Of a DNA stretch of 64,000 nucleotides, positions 50,633 through 63,288 are shown in pieces; position 1 is the stretch's first letter, and the number at the start of each line of letters is the position of its first letter. The stretch comes from Rhodospirillales bacterium (GTDB taxonomy: Bacteria > Pseudomonadota > Alphaproteobacteria > Rhodospirillales > WMHbin7): contig JACRPC010000043.1 in assembly GCA_016214125.1 (NCBI GenBank), positions 1 through 64,000 of the forward strand, in the 5' to 3' direction. The translations under genes and the position numbers were made by a program. The notes under the pieces are model-generated. The model worked only from the letters and a program-made list of their open reading frames with translations, was not told the DNA's origin and searched no databases.

Positions 50633-51864
50633 CGGCGCTTGCCCTTGCCGGGGCGGGGCGGCCGGGCGACCAGGGCCAGGGCGATCCGCTTGGCTAGCCG
50701 GTCGGCGACCTCGTCCTTGCTCAAGGCCGGCCAGGTCTCGACGCCCGAGGAGTCGACGAGATGGATGGTGTTGGCGTCGCCGCCGAAGGTGCCGCTTTCC
50801 GGTCCGACATCGTTGCCGAGAATCCAGTCGCAGCCCTTGGTCTGGCGCTTGGCGGTGGCGTGCTTGACGACGTCTTCGGTCTCGGCGGCGAAGCCGATCA
50901 GCAGGCCGGGGCGATCGGCGCCCAAGGCGGCCAGGGTGGCCAGGATGTCGGGATTGGCGACCAGCTCCAGCACCGGCGGCGCCGCGCCCTTGACCTTCTT
51001 GATCTTCTGCGCCCCGGGTTTCTTCACCCGCCAGTCGGCCACCGCGGCGGCGCAGACCGCGACATCGGCGGGCAGGGCCTTTAGGCAGGCGGCCAGCATC
51101 TGCTGGGCAGTCTCGACCTTCACCACCCGAATGCCGTCAGGATCGGCCAGACCCACCGGGCCGGTGACCAGCGTCACCTCGGCGCCCAGGCCGGCCAGGG
51201 CGTGGGCGATGGCGTGGCCTTGCTTGCCCGAGGAATGGTTGGCGATGAAGCGCACCGGATCGATCGGCTCGCGGGTGGGGCCGCTGGTCACCAGCGCCCG
51301 CAGGCCCTGCAAGGGTTGGTCGGGCGTCGCCAAAGCCGCGATGGCGGCGAGAATGTCCGGCACCTCGGCCAGGCGGCCGCTGCCCACTTCGCCGCAGGCC
51401 AGATCGCCGGCGCCGGGTCCGACGAAGCGCACGCCGCGCTTCTCCAGAAGCGCCCGGTTGGCCTGGGTGGCCGGGTGGTTCCACATCACCACATTCATCG
51501 CCGGCGCCAGCAGGATCGGCTTGTCGGTGGCGAGCAGAACGGTGGCGGCCAGGTCGTCGGCCATGCCGGCCGCCATCTTCGCCATCAGATGGGCGGTGGC
51601 GGGCACCACAGCCACCAGGTCGCAATCACGCGCCAGGCGGATGTGCCCCATCTCGCTTTCTTCGGTGAGCGAGAACAAATTCTCATGCACCTTGTCGCCG
51701 GTCAGCGCGGCGAGCGCCAGGGGGGTAATGAAATTGGCCCCGCCGGCGGTGAGGATGCCGCGCACCCGGGCGCCCTGGTCCTGAAGGCGACGGACCAGCT
51801 CCAACGCCTTGTAGGCGGCGATGCCGCCGGCGACGATCAGCAGGATGCGTTTATCCTTCAGCAC
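50629..51864 (-). CDS. coaBC: Phosphopantothenoylcysteine decarboxylase/phosphopantothenate-cysteine ligase
   Basis: A 411-residue bifunctional CoA enzyme. The N-terminal flavoprotein CoaC domain shows [21 protein letters not shown], the [12 protein letters not shown] histidine and the [10 protein letters not shown] loop. The C-terminal CoaB domain shows [27 protein letters not shown] as family blocks. It makes 4'-phosphopantetheine for CoA. The start codon is GTG at 51864. Its overlap with dut is common in bacteria. Confidence 0.96.
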   Translation of the reverse strand: MLKDKRILLIVAGGIAAYKALELVRRLQDQGARVRGILTAGGANFITPLALAALTGDKVHENLFSLTEESEMGHIRLARDCDLVAVVPATAHLMAKMAAGMADDLAATVLLATDKPILLAPAMNVVMWNHPATQANRALLEKRGVRFVGPGAGDLACGEVGSGRLAEVPDILAAIAALATPDQPLQGLRALVTSGPTREPIDPVRFIANHSSGKQGHAIAHALAGLGAEVTLVTGPVGLADPDGIRVVKVETAQQMLAACLKALPADVAVCAAAVADWRVKKPGAQKIKKVKGAAPPVLELVANPDILATLAALGADRPGLLIGFAAETEDVVKHATAKRQTKGCDWILGNDVGPESGTFGGDANTIHLVDSSGVETWPALSKDEVADRLAKRIALALVARPPRPGKGKRR

Positions 51865-51941
51865 CGTTCAATCCGTTCAAATTACGCCAAGCGCAGTGTT
51901 GTTAGGGTAGAATTCTCCCCGGCACCGCGCAAGTGTGAAAT

Positions 51942-53480
51942 CTATTTCAATAACAGGATGGCGACCAAGAGGAAGACTAGGCCCCAGGCAAGGCAGGCAT
52001 GGCAGAAGCGCCGCTTGCCCTGGCCGGGCGTCAGTGCCTTGACCGTATCGGGATGCAGCTTTAGCCCCCGGCTGGAGAGCATCTTGGCCACCCGCTCGCC
52101 CTGGCTGAGCAATTGGGGGATCTTGAGGGCGGTTTCGGCCAGCCCGCCCAGAGAGTCCTTCAATTTGGCCTGGGGTCCGAGATTGTGCTTGATCCAGTCC
52201 TCGATCAGCGGCTGGGCCAGCCCCCACATATTAACGTCGGGGCAGAGGAGGCGGCCGACCCCCTCGGTCACCAGCATGCTCTTTTGCAGCATGAGGAGTT
52301 GGGGCTGGACCTCCATGGAAAAGGTCTCGGTGATTTGGAAGAGCTGGCCCAAGAGCCTGGCGATGGAAATCTCGGCCAGCGGCCGGCCCAGGATGGGCTC
52401 GGCGATCGAGCGGCAGGCCTGGGAGAACAAGTCGACCGACTGATCTTCCGGCACATAGCCGGCCTCGAAATGGATTTCCGCCACCCGGCGGTAATCGCCG
52501 GTGAGGAAGCCCAGCAGCATCTCGCCCAGATAAAGGCGGGTCGGCCGGTCGATCCGCCCGGTGATGCCGAAATCGAGCAGCACGAGATGGCCCTGGGCAT
52601 CGACGAACAGATTGCCCGGATGCATGTCGGCGTGGAAGAAGCCGTCGCGGAAGACCTGATTGAAGAAGGCGACCGCCGCCTTCTCGACCACCGCCTTGGG
52701 ATCGAGCCCGGCTTCGACGATGCGCGCCCGCTCGTCGATGGGAATGCCGCTGACCCGTTCGAGCGTCAGCACCCGCTGGGCGGTGCGCGTCCAATCGACC
52801 TTGGGAATGCGCAGGCCGGGATCGCCGGCGAAATTGTCGGCCATCTCCTCGGCCGCCGCCGCCTCGAAGCGCAAATCCATCTCGAGCCGCACGCTGGCTT
52901 CCAAGGTGCGCACGGTTTCGACCGGTTTGAGGCGGCGCAGTCCGGGCTGGGTCGCCTCGACGATCTCGGCCAGCCAGAGCATGAGATCGAGATCGCGGGC
53001 GAAGGCCTCCTCGATACCGGGGCGCAACACCTTGACCGCCACCTCGTCGCCTTCGGGCGTAACGGCGAAATGAACCTGGGCGATCGAGGCGGCGGCCACC
53101 GGCTTGTCGTCGAAGGCGCGGAAGGACACCGCGATCGCTTGGCCCAGCTCGGCCTCGATGGTGGCGCGCGCCTCGGCCGAGGGGAAAGGATCGAGACGGT
53201 CCTGCAAGGCCGAGAGGTCGGCGGCGATCTCGTCGCCCAGAAGATCGGAGCGGGTGGAGAGGGCCTGGCCGAACTTGATGAAGCTGGGGCCCAATTCGAA
53301 CAACGCCCGAGCCAGCCGCTCGCCCGGCCGCCCGGTCTCCTGGACCCGCGCCATCGCCTTCATCGCCAGCACCAAGGGCTTCAGGGCCGCCACGCGCTCA
53401 AGCAGGAACAGGGCGTCGTGGCGGGCCAGGACCCGGGCGATGGCGACCAGCCGAGCCAGATGGCGCAGGGGACGGATCAC
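51942..53480 (-). CDS. ubiB: Ubiquinone biosynthesis protein UbiB (ABC1-family kinase-like)
   Basis: A 512-residue protein. The GTG start at 53480 overlaps the ubiE stop (GTGA); the ORF could extend to 53531 but that part lies within ubiE in another frame. The KxGQ motif (FIKFGQALSTRSDLL), AVKVLRPGIEEAFARDL, and the HADMHPGNLFVD and LDFGITGRID active-site segments define the ABC1/ADCK family. A final hydrophobic pair of helices (near GLVFLLVAILLL) anchors it to the membrane. It is needed for ubiquinone synthesis, probably lipid-handling. Confidence 0.95.
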   Translation of the reverse strand: MIRPLRHLARLVAIARVLARHDALFLLERVAALKPLVLAMKAMARVQETGRPGERLARALFELGPSFIKFGQALSTRSDLLGDEIAADLSALQDRLDPFPSAEARATIEAELGQAIAVSFRAFDDKPVAAASIAQVHFAVTPEGDEVAVKVLRPGIEEAFARDLDLMLWLAEIVEATQPGLRRLKPVETVRTLEASVRLEMDLRFEAAAAEEMADNFAGDPGLRIPKVDWTRTAQRVLTLERVSGIPIDERARIVEAGLDPKAVVEKAAVAFFNQVFRDGFFHADMHPGNLFVDAQGHLVLLDFGITGRIDRPTRLYLGEMLLGFLTGDYRRVAEIHFEAGYVPEDQSVDLFSQACRSIAEPILGRPLAEISIARLLGQLFQITETFSMEVQPQLLMLQKSMLVTEGVGRLLCPDVNMWGLAQPLIEDWIKHNLGPQAKLKDSLGGLAETALKIPQLLSQGERVAKMLSSRGLKLHPDTVKALTPGQGKRRFCHACLAWGLVFLLVAILLLK

Positions 53481-54223
53481 AACCGCCAGCCCGAATGCAT
53501 GGCGGCGATGCCGCCCGAGAGGTTGATCCAATCGGCGCGGCGAAGCCCGGCCTCTTCCATCTTGGCCGCCAAGTCGGCCTGCGCCGGGAAGCGACGGATG
53601 CTTTCCGCCAGATAGCGATAGGCCGGCGCATCGCCCGCCACCAGCTCGCCCAGCCAGGGCAGCACCGAAAAGGAATAGCGGTCATAGATGGCCGCCAGGG
53701 CCGGCAGCATCACGGTGCTGAACTCCAGGCAATGGAAGCGGCCGCCTGGCCGAAGCACGCGTCGCGCTTCGGCCAGAGCCTGGTCGATATGGGTGACGTT
53801 GCGCAGTCCGAAGGCGATGGTGTAGGCATCGACCGAGCGGTCGGGCAGGGGAAGGGCCTCGGCATCGCCGCAAATCCAGTCAATCCCCGAGAGAATGTTG
53901 CGGTCGATTGCCCGATCGCGCCCGACCGCCAGCATCTCCTTGTTGATGTCGCAGACCATGACCGGCCCGCCGCCCCGTTCGCGCCAGCCGAAGCTGATAT
54001 CGCCGGTGCCGCCGGCGACGTCGAGCAGGGTTTGGCGCGGGCGCGGCCGCACGCGGTCGAGAAAGCGAGCCTTCCAAAGGCGATGGATGCCCAAGCTCAT
54101 CAAATCGTTCATCAGATCGTAGCGCGGCGCCACGGAATCGAAGACATCGCGGACCAGGCGCGACTTTTCCTCTTCGCGCACCGTGCGATAGCCGAAATGG
54201 GTGGTGGGGCCGGGTTCGCTCAT
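53477..54223 (-). CDS. ubiE: Demethylmenaquinol/2-methoxy-6-polyprenyl-benzoquinol methyltransferase
   Basis: A 248-residue SAM methyltransferase: FGYRTVREEEKSRLVRDVFDSVAPRYDLMND, the SAM loop LLDVAGGTGDISFG, and FGLRNVTHIDQALAEARRVLRPGGR. It C-methylates a late ubiquinone intermediate. The neighbour ubiB matches. In many alphaproteobacteria mutM lies near; it is not here. Confidence 0.96.
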   Translation of the reverse strand: MSEPGPTTHFGYRTVREEEKSRLVRDVFDSVAPRYDLMNDLMSLGIHRLWKARFLDRVRPRPRQTLLDVAGGTGDISFGWRERGGGPVMVCDINKEMLAVGRDRAIDRNILSGIDWICGDAEALPLPDRSVDAYTIAFGLRNVTHIDQALAEARRVLRPGGRFHCLEFSTVMLPALAAIYDRYSFSVLPWLGELVAGDAPAYRYLAESIRRFPAQADLAAKMEEAGLRRADWINLSGGIAAMHSGWRL

Positions 54224-54297
54224 GCGCGCACCTTATCGGGCTTTCGCCCCGATCTCAATTGTCGGATCGGAAAGCGCCGCCCCCCGCCACTTGCGCC

Positions 54298-54326
54298 TTG
54301 ACGCAGGGGAACGACCCCGCTATAAA
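54298..54326 (+). promoter_or_regulatory. rpsT promoter
   Basis: TTGACG (54298-54303) and TATAAA (54321-54326) with exactly 17 bp between, 40 bp ahead of the rpsT start. A strong sigma-70-type promoter by pattern. Confidence 0.75.
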
Positions 54327-54366
54327 CCCCGCTTTCCCGGGACTTTAGGCAAAGACAGGTTCACCG

Positions 54367-54627
54367 ATGGCTCATCACAAATCGGCGAAGAAGCGCATCC
54401 GCCAGACCGTGCGCCGCACGGCCGTCAACGACGCGCGCAGAAGCCGCATCCGCACCTACGTGAAGAAGGTCGAAACGGCGATCGCCGCCGGCGACAAGGA
54501 AGCCGCGAAGGCGGCGCTCAGGGTTGCCGAACCCGAGTTGGCGCGCGGCGCCGGCAAGGGCTTGGTGCCGAAGAACACCGCCGCCCGCAAGGTCTCGCGC
54601 TTGAGCGCCCGCATCAAGGCGCTGTGA
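54367..54627 (+). CDS. rpsT: 30S ribosomal protein S20
   Basis: An 86-residue, highly basic protein starting [21 protein letters not shown] and ending in [12 protein letters not shown]. It binds 16S rRNA in the small subunit. It is a single-gene unit between its own promoter and a perfect terminator. It stands upstream of dnaA, as in many alphaproteobacteria. Confidence 0.97.
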   Translation: MAHHKSAKKRIRQTVRRTAVNDARRSRIRTYVKKVETAIAAGDKEAAKAALRVAEPELARGAGKGLVPKNTAARKVSRLSARIKAL

Positions 54628-54652
54628 CATTTTCTTTCACTCGGTTTGAAAC

Positions 54653-54676
54653 GAGGCCGCGCAAGCGGCCTCTTTT
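54653..54676 (+). terminator. rpsT terminator
   Basis: Perfect 8-bp stem GAGGCCGC / GCGGCCTC with a GCAA tetraloop (54653-54672) followed by TTTT. Confidence 0.92.
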
Positions 54677-55096
54677 CATGTGCGCGTGACGCGCATTTCC
54701 GCGTCCGGGCGCGACGGCGTTTTTTCAAAAAGCGTCAAGCGAAATTTTTTTCGACTCGGGTGATTCCGAGTCTGGACTCGCTTGGAGGGCGCCGATACAG
54801 TCCCCCCCTGTCGCCGCAAGGCAAACGATCCCGATCACGAAAACAAGAGGGCGAAACATTTCATTGGGTCTCCGTGTCGCCACGGCCTCCTTGATGAAAC
54901 CGGCCCGGCGTTGATGAGGGAAAAAAGAGTCGAACCGACCATCGCGCCAGCGATACGGTCGGTCGGAGAGGGGAAGCCGGGGCTCAAGTAGCCGAGAACG
55001 CATGTCGATGTGCTTGGGGGAGAAGAACGGACGATCGCCGACGCCACGCCGAGGGATCGTTCGCAACGAGGGCACGACGCGGGGAGACGATAAAGT
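54677..55096. other. dnaA upstream interval
   Basis: About 420 bp without a firm gene. It contains a 7-bp inverted repeat GACTCGG/CCGAGTC (54753-54772) and oligo-T/oligo-A clusters near 54720-54750. By eye I find no consensus DnaA box (TTATCCACA or its complement), so it is not an obvious origin. A 44-codon minus-strand frame (54725-54859) with a signal-like start is discussed among the findings. GGGAGAC before 55097 can serve as the dnaA ribosome site. Confidence 0.5.
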
Positions 55097-56518
55097 ATGA
55101 CGGGTTTGGGCAAGGGCGGCGTGTCGCGGGCGAGCGCCGAGGATGGAACCACCGGCGAGGCGCGTTGGCAGAAGATCTGCGGGCGTCTGCGCACCGAGGT
55201 GGGGGAACCGGCCTACAAGAGCTGGCTGATGCGGGTGACCGTGAAGGACGTGCGCGACGGCCGCGTGCGCCTGGCGGCGCCGTCGCGCGTGGTGCGCGAC
55301 TGGGTGCTGTCGCATTACGCCGATCGCATCCGCCATCTGTGGAGCGGCGAGGAGCCGGGCATCCACAAGATCGAGGTCGTCGTCAACGCCGAGCGCGCCC
55401 AGGTGCCGCCGGTGCCCGAGGCGCCGGCCGTCGTCACCGCCCAAGGCTCCGAGCCCCAGCGCGATCCGGCCGGCATGGAAGATCGCGCCGACGGCTTGAG
55501 CGCGCCGCTTGATCCGCGCTTCACCTTCGGCAATTTCGTGGTCGGCAAGCCCAACGAATTCGCCCACGCCGCGGCGCGGCGGGTGGCCGAGGCCAACAGC
55601 GTGCCCTTCAACCCGCTGTTCCTCTATGGCGGCGTCGGGCTGGGCAAGACCCATCTCATGCACGCCATCGCCTGGGACATCCGCAACCGCCTGCCAGCGC
55701 GCAGCGTGCTCTATCTTTCGGCCGAGAAGTTCATGTACCGCTTCGTGCGCGCCTTGCGCCACCAGAACGTCATGGCCTTCAAGGAGCAGTTCCGCTCGGT
55801 CGACGTGCTGATGATCGACGACGTCCAGTTCATCAGCGGCAAGGATTCCACCCAGGAGGAGTTCTTCCACACCTTCAACGCGCTCGTCGATCTCGGGCGC
55901 CAGATCATCGTCTCCGCCGACAAGTCGCCGTCCGACCTCGAGGGGATGGAGGAGCGGCTGCGCTCCCGCCTGGGCTGCGGGCTGGTGGCCGACATCCACG
56001 CCACCACCTACGAACTGCGGCTGGGCATTCTTCAATCGAAGGCCGAGCAGATCGGCATCCAGGTGCCGCCCAAGGTGCTGGAGTTCCTGGCCCACAAGAT
56101 TTCCTCGAACGTCCGCGAGCTGGAAGGCGCTCTGCGCCGGGTGATCGCCCACGCCACCTTGATCGGCCGCGACATCACACTCGAAACCACCCAGGAGGTG
56201 CTGCACGACCTGTTGCGCGCCTCGGACCGGCGGATCACCATCGAGGACATCCAGAAGCGGGTGGCCGAGCATTTCAACATCCGCCTGATCGACATGTCCT
56301 CGCCTAGGCGCGCCCGCGCCGTCGCAAGGCCCCGCCAGGTGGCGATGTATCTGGCCAAGCAGCTCACCTCGCGCTCGCTGCCCGAGATCGGGCGCAAGTT
56401 CGGCGGCCGCGACCACACCACGGTCATCCACGCCGTGCGCAAGGTCGAGGAACTCACCGGCACCGATTCCGGCTTCGCCGAGGACGTCGAGCTGTTGCGC
56501 CGCATGCTGGAAGGCTAG
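55097..56518 (+). CDS. dnaA: Chromosomal replication initiator DnaA
   Basis: A 473-residue AAA+ initiator: N-terminal domain I (WQKICGRLRTEVGEPAYKSWL), a variable linker, DPRFTFGNFVVGKPNEFAHAAARRV, Walker A GGVGLGKTHLMHAIA, Walker B VLMIDDVQFISG, and the C-terminal DNA-binding domain IV with the RDHTTVIHA signature. It opens the origin. It is the first of dnaA-dnaN-recF-gyrB. Confidence 0.98.
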   Translation: MTGLGKGGVSRASAEDGTTGEARWQKICGRLRTEVGEPAYKSWLMRVTVKDVRDGRVRLAAPSRVVRDWVLSHYADRIRHLWSGEEPGIHKIEVVVNAERAQVPPVPEAPAVVTAQGSEPQRDPAGMEDRADGLSAPLDPRFTFGNFVVGKPNEFAHAAARRVAEANSVPFNPLFLYGGVGLGKTHLMHAIAWDIRNRLPARSVLYLSAEKFMYRFVRALRHQNVMAFKEQFRSVDVLMIDDVQFISGKDSTQEEFFHTFNALVDLGRQIIVSADKSPSDLEGMEERLRSRLGCGLVADIHATTYELRLGILQSKAEQIGIQVPPKVLEFLAHKISSNVRELEGALRRVIAHATLIGRDITLETTQEVLHDLLRASDRRITIEDIQKRVAEHFNIRLIDMSSPRRARAVARPRQVAMYLAKQLTSRSLPEIGRKFGGRDHTTVIHAVRKVEELTGTDSGFAEDVELLRRMLEG

Positions 56519-56563
56519 CCTTTCCAGGGTCTCAGTTTTTCGCCGGAATCGCCGCAAAAACGC

Positions 56564-56592
56564 TTCGACGCCGGCCGGCGGGTTGCTATACT
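56564..56592 (+). promoter_or_regulatory. dnaN promoter
   Basis: TTCGAC (56564-56569) and TATACT (56587-56592) with a 17-bp spacer, 53 bp before the dnaN start. Confidence 0.55.
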
Positions 56593-56645
56593 ACGCGCCC
56601 TTTCCGCAAGGGGGGGACTCGTCCAACACCAACCGAAAAACGGCC

Positions 56646-57760
56646 ATGAAGCTGATCATCGAACGCGCGGCCCTTCTCAAGTCCCTGGCGCATGTGCAAA
56701 GCGTCGTCGAGAAGCGCAACACCATTCCGATCCTCTCCAACGTCAAGCTCGAGGCCGGATCGGCCGGTCTGGCGCTCAACGCCACCGACATGGACCTCGA
56801 CATCGTCGAAACCGTGGCCGCCGAAGTGGCGCGGCCCGGCGCCACCACCGCGCCCGCCCACACCCTCTATGAGATCGTGCGCAAGCTGCCCGAGGGCTCG
56901 CAGGTCGAGATCGACCAGGCGGGCGACGAAACGCTGCTGACGCTGCGTTCGGGGCGCTCGAAATTTTCGCTGGCCTGCCTGCCGGTGGCCGATTTTCCGC
57001 TGCTGTCGGGCGGCGAGATGCCGCACGCTTTCCAACTGGCGGCCGAGGAGTTGCGGGCGCTGATCGACCGCACCCGCTTCGCCATCTCGACCGAGGAAAC
57101 CCGCTACTATCTGAACGGCATCTATCTGCACGCCGCCAAGAGCGACGGCATTCCGGTTCTGCGCGCCGTGGCCACCGACGGCCACCGCCTGGCCCGGGTC
57201 GAGGTGCCGCTGCCCGAAGGGGCCGAGGGCATGCCGGGCGTCATCGTGCCAAGGAAGACGGTGGCGGAAATCCGCAAGCTGATCGAGGAAACCGACCGCC
57301 CGGTTTCGGTGGCGCTGTCCGATTCCAAGATCCGCTTCGCCTTCGAGGGCACGGTGCTGACCTCGAAGCTGATCGACGGCACCTTCCCCGATTACGAACG
57401 GGTGATCCCCGCCGACAACGACAAGATCCTGGAGGTCGACTGCAAGGCCTTCGCCGCCGCCGTCGATCGCGTGTCCGCCATCTCGAGCGAGAAGTCGCGC
57501 GCCATCAAGCTGGCCGCCGCCAAGGGGACTCTGGTCCTCTCGGCGCAAAGCCCCGACAGCGGCAGCGCCACCGAGGAGTTGGAAGCCTCCTACTCGGCCG
57601 CCGCCATCGAGATCGGCTTCAATTCCCGCTATCTCTTGGACATCCTGGCTCAGATCGAGGGCGACGCCGTGCGTCTGGCCCTGGCCGACGCCGCCTCGCC
57701 CACCGTGGCCCGCGAAGTGTCCGACGGCAGCGCCGTCTATGTGCTGATGCCGATGCGGGT

Positions 57761-57764
<4 letters not shown>
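56646..57764 (+). CDS. dnaN: DNA polymerase III beta sliding clamp
   Basis: A 372-residue clamp of three similar domains, opening MKLIIERAALLKSLAHVQSVVE and ending in VYVLMPMRV. It encircles DNA and tethers the polymerase. The start at 56646 gives the canonical MKL; 21 residues upstream belong to the leader. Overlaps recF by 4 bp (GTGA). Confidence 0.98.
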
Positions 57765-61362
<3,598 letters not shown>

Positions 61363-61404
61363 GGGGGGGCTTTACCCGATGGCGTATGGTGATGGCCTTG
61401 CGAG

Positions 61405-61425
61405 TGATATCGCATTGCGCTATCA
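61405..61425. promoter_or_regulatory. Candidate operator upstream of second hicAB
   Basis: Inverted repeat TGATATCGC-ATT-GCGCTATCA with 8 of 9 arm positions matching, 8 bp before the GTG of hicA. HicB proteins commonly repress from such sites; binding here is inferred. Confidence 0.5.
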
Positions 61426-61433
61426 TCTGATCC

Positions 61434-61688
61434 GTGACCAACACCCATCGCAAGACGTTGGCGGCCGTTTTTTCCCGCCCGACTCGGCCGGATGTTCGTT
61501 GGGGCTCGGTGGAAGCTCTGGTTCGGGCATGCGGCGGCGAGGTCAGCGAGCGGGCGGGAAGCCGAGTGGCGTTTCATCTCAATGGCGTGACGGCGGTTTT
61601 CCTTCGGCCCCATCCCAGCCCCGCCGCTCATAAGGGCGCGGTCGATGCGGTGCGGCGGTTTCTGGAAACAGCGGGGATCACCCCATGA
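61434..61688 (+). CDS. hicA: HicA-family toxin, second copy
   Basis: An 84-residue HicA starting with GTG: KTLAAVFSRPTRPDVRWGSVEALVRACGG as family blocks, then GSRVAFHLNGVTAVFLRPHP and a C-terminal GAVDAVRRFLETAGI. It differs strongly from the 35563 HicA and belongs to a distinct HicA branch. The conserved His lies in LRPHP. It overlaps hicB (ATGA). Confidence 0.85.
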   Translation: MTNTHRKTLAAVFSRPTRPDVRWGSVEALVRACGGEVSERAGSRVAFHLNGVTAVFLRPHPSPAAHKGAVDAVRRFLETAGITP

Positions 61689-62008
61689 TGACCTATAAAG
61701 GCTATGTTGCGGGCGCAATCGATTTCGATGCCGAGGAAGGCGTCTTCTCGGGAACGGTGGCGGGTTTGCGCGACGTCATCCATTTCGAAGGGCGAAACGC
61801 CCGCGAACTGACGAAATCCTTCCGAGACAGCATCCGGTGTTATCTCGAACTCTGCGCCCAGCGTGGTGTCGAGCCCGACAAGCCCTATAACGGCAAGATT
61901 CTTCTGCGCACCGATCCGGTCTTGCACCGCAAGGCGGCGATTAGGGCCGCCGCCGAGAAGATGAGCCTAAGCCAATGGATCGCGCGTCAGATTGCCGCCG
62001 CGCAATAA
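61685..62008 (+). CDS. hicB: HicB-family antitoxin, second copy
   Basis: A 107-residue antitoxin: KGYVAGAIDFDAEEGVFSGTVAGLRDVIHFEG, KSFRDSIRCYLELC, and a ribbon-helix-helix-like end (LHRKAAIRAAAEKMSLSQWIARQ). It would neutralise HicA and self-repress. The pair is only 71 bp after gyrB, an accessory module next to core genes. Confidence 0.88.
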   Translation: MMTYKGYVAGAIDFDAEEGVFSGTVAGLRDVIHFEGRNARELTKSFRDSIRCYLELCAQRGVEPDKPYNGKILLRTDPVLHRKAAIRAAAEKMSLSQWIARQIAAAQ

Positions 62009-62297
62009 AAGAGGCTACAGACGATCGAATCTGCTGCGGATTTCCCACGAAGGGGATTATTGGATGAACCATGCATGCCACCCATGCATAAACCGCATGC
62101 CTCTATCTTGGTCAGACCGCCTTCACCCGACTCATCCGCTTATATAATTCCGGCCCATTCCACAATCCGGAATTGTTTCAAGATGTCATGAAAACCCTGG
62201 CGGGCCGCGATTCGCGGCTTGCCCACGATCCGCAGGGTCTGAAGAAGGCAGGCAATGGCAGACTAGCCCCCTCAATTATCATTTTTTCGCTGTGATA
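62009..62297. other. Gene-free interval with two inverted repeats
   Basis: Between hicB and the nap promoter. It holds ATGCATG-CCACC-CATGCAT (62071-62089) and AATTCCGG-N13-CCGGAATT (62146-62174), both perfect. The latter could be a terminator-like hairpin but no T-tract follows. No ORF is supported. Confidence 0.6.
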
Positions 62298-62340
62298 TTG
62301 ATCATCATCAATGTACCCTTATCACTCATAGGGATATGCT
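62298..62340 (+). promoter_or_regulatory. FNR-type site and nap promoter
   Basis: TTGATCATCATCAA (62298-62311) matches the FNR/CRP-family consensus TTGAT-N4-ATCAA exactly. The possible -10 TATGCT (62335-62340) lies where a class II site would place it, with the site centre about 42 bp before the inferred start. It would couple napFDA to low oxygen or nitrogen oxides. Confidence 0.75.
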
Positions 62341-62365
62341 GCGTTGCGTAATCGATGAAGGTTCG

Positions 62366-62384
62366 TGTCGAAATCTTTTCGACA
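62366..62384. promoter_or_regulatory. Perfect inverted repeat in the napF leader
   Basis: TGTCGAAA-TCT-TTTCGACA, 8-bp arms, about 20 bases after the inferred transcription start. It might bind a second regulator or form an RNA hairpin; no known match. Confidence 0.55.
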
Positions 62385-62429
62385 TTCAATGACTTCTAAA
62401 TTTGTGCATCGCCTAAGGAGGGGCAGGCC

Positions 62430-63005
62430 GTGGACGGCGGAGTGACCCGACGCGGATTTCTTAGGGTGGGGGCCGGGGGCCGTGGTTCGGTCCATCGTCC
62501 ACCCTGGGCGGTGGCCGAATCCCTGTTTCAGTCCCTGTGCTCGCGCTGCGGCACCTGCCTGTCCGTCTGTCCCAAGCGAATCCTGGTTCGCGGCGACGGC
62601 ACCTTCCCGACGGTCGATTTTCGGCGCGACGGCTGCACCTTTTGCGAAAAATGCGTCGAGGCCTGCACCGAAGACGCACTCTCCAAGGCCATCGATCCGC
62701 CCTGGACCCTGAAGGCTGCGATCGGCGAGGCCTGCCTCGAGCACCAGGGCGTCGTCTGCCGGGCCTGCGCCGATTTCTGCGAACCGAACGCCATCCGCTT
62801 CAAACCGACGAACGGCGGGCGGGCCCTGGCCCGCGTCGAGGCCGGCGCCTGCACCGGCTGCGGCGCCTGTGTCTCGCGTTGTCCGGTCCGGGTGATCGCC
62901 ATCGCCCCCGAAGCGCCGTCCCGCCGCCCCAACGCCCGCAGCCCCAACGCGCGCAGCCCCAACGAAGGAGCGATCCTTGCGGATCAACCGCTTCATCCGC
63001 TCTGA
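62430..63005 (+). CDS. napF: Ferredoxin-type protein NapF
   Basis: A 191-residue iron-sulfur protein. GTG start at 62430 with AAGGAGG upstream. It has four cysteine groups: CSRCGTCLSVC, CTFCEKCVEAC, the irregular CLEHQGVVCRACADFC, and CTGCGACVSRC. They fit up to four [4Fe-4S] clusters. NapF helps insert or activate the NapA cofactor in the cytoplasm. A tail with the repeat NARSPNARSP follows and overlaps napD. Slightly longer than E. coli NapF. Confidence 0.9.
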   Translation: MDGGVTRRGFLRVGAGGRGSVHRPPWAVAESLFQSLCSRCGTCLSVCPKRILVRGDGTFPTVDFRRDGCTFCEKCVEACTEDALSKAIDPPWTLKAAIGEACLEHQGVVCRACADFCEPNAIRFKPTNGGRALARVEAGACTGCGACVSRCPVRVIAIAPEAPSRRPNARSPNARSPNEGAILADQPLHPL

Positions 63006-63288
63006 GGCCGAGCAGCCCCGCGCGCTGGGCGCCAACATCTGTGGCGTGCTGATCCACGCTCGGCCCGAGCGCTTGGATGCCGTGCGCCGGGCGCTGGGTG
63101 GTCTGGCCGGGGTCGAAATCCACCAGGAGGCGCCCGACGGACGCCTCGTCCTCACCGTCGAGGACACGCCCACAAGCTGGGCGGCCGAAACCATCAAGCG
63201 GTTCCACGAGATCGAGGGTGTGCTGTCGGCCGCCCTCGTCTATCACCATTGCGATGAATCCCAAGAGCGAGGGGAGGTCTCCTTATGA
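62977..63288 (+). CDS. napD: NapD, periplasmic nitrate reductase chaperone
   Basis: A 103-residue Nap[42 protein letters not shown], and [13 protein letters not shown]. It binds the NapA twin-arginine signal peptide before export. The start is TTG at 62977 with AAGGAG six bases before it, overlapping napF by 29 bp. It overlaps napA by 4 bp. Confidence 0.92.
   Translation: MRINRFIRSEAEQPRALGANICGVLIHARPERLDAVRRALGGLAGVEIHQEAPDGRLVLTVEDTPTSWAAETIKRFHEIEGVLSAALVYHHCDESQERGEVSL

Noticed and set aside
54628-55096. Replication origin next to dnaA
   Set aside because: No DnaA boxes seen by eye and no ordered repeat cluster. Gene order alone is not enough in this class.
54725-56557. 610-residue minus-strand frame over dnaA
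   Set aside because: Shadow of dnaA. Only its last 44 codons, outside dnaA, were considered separately.
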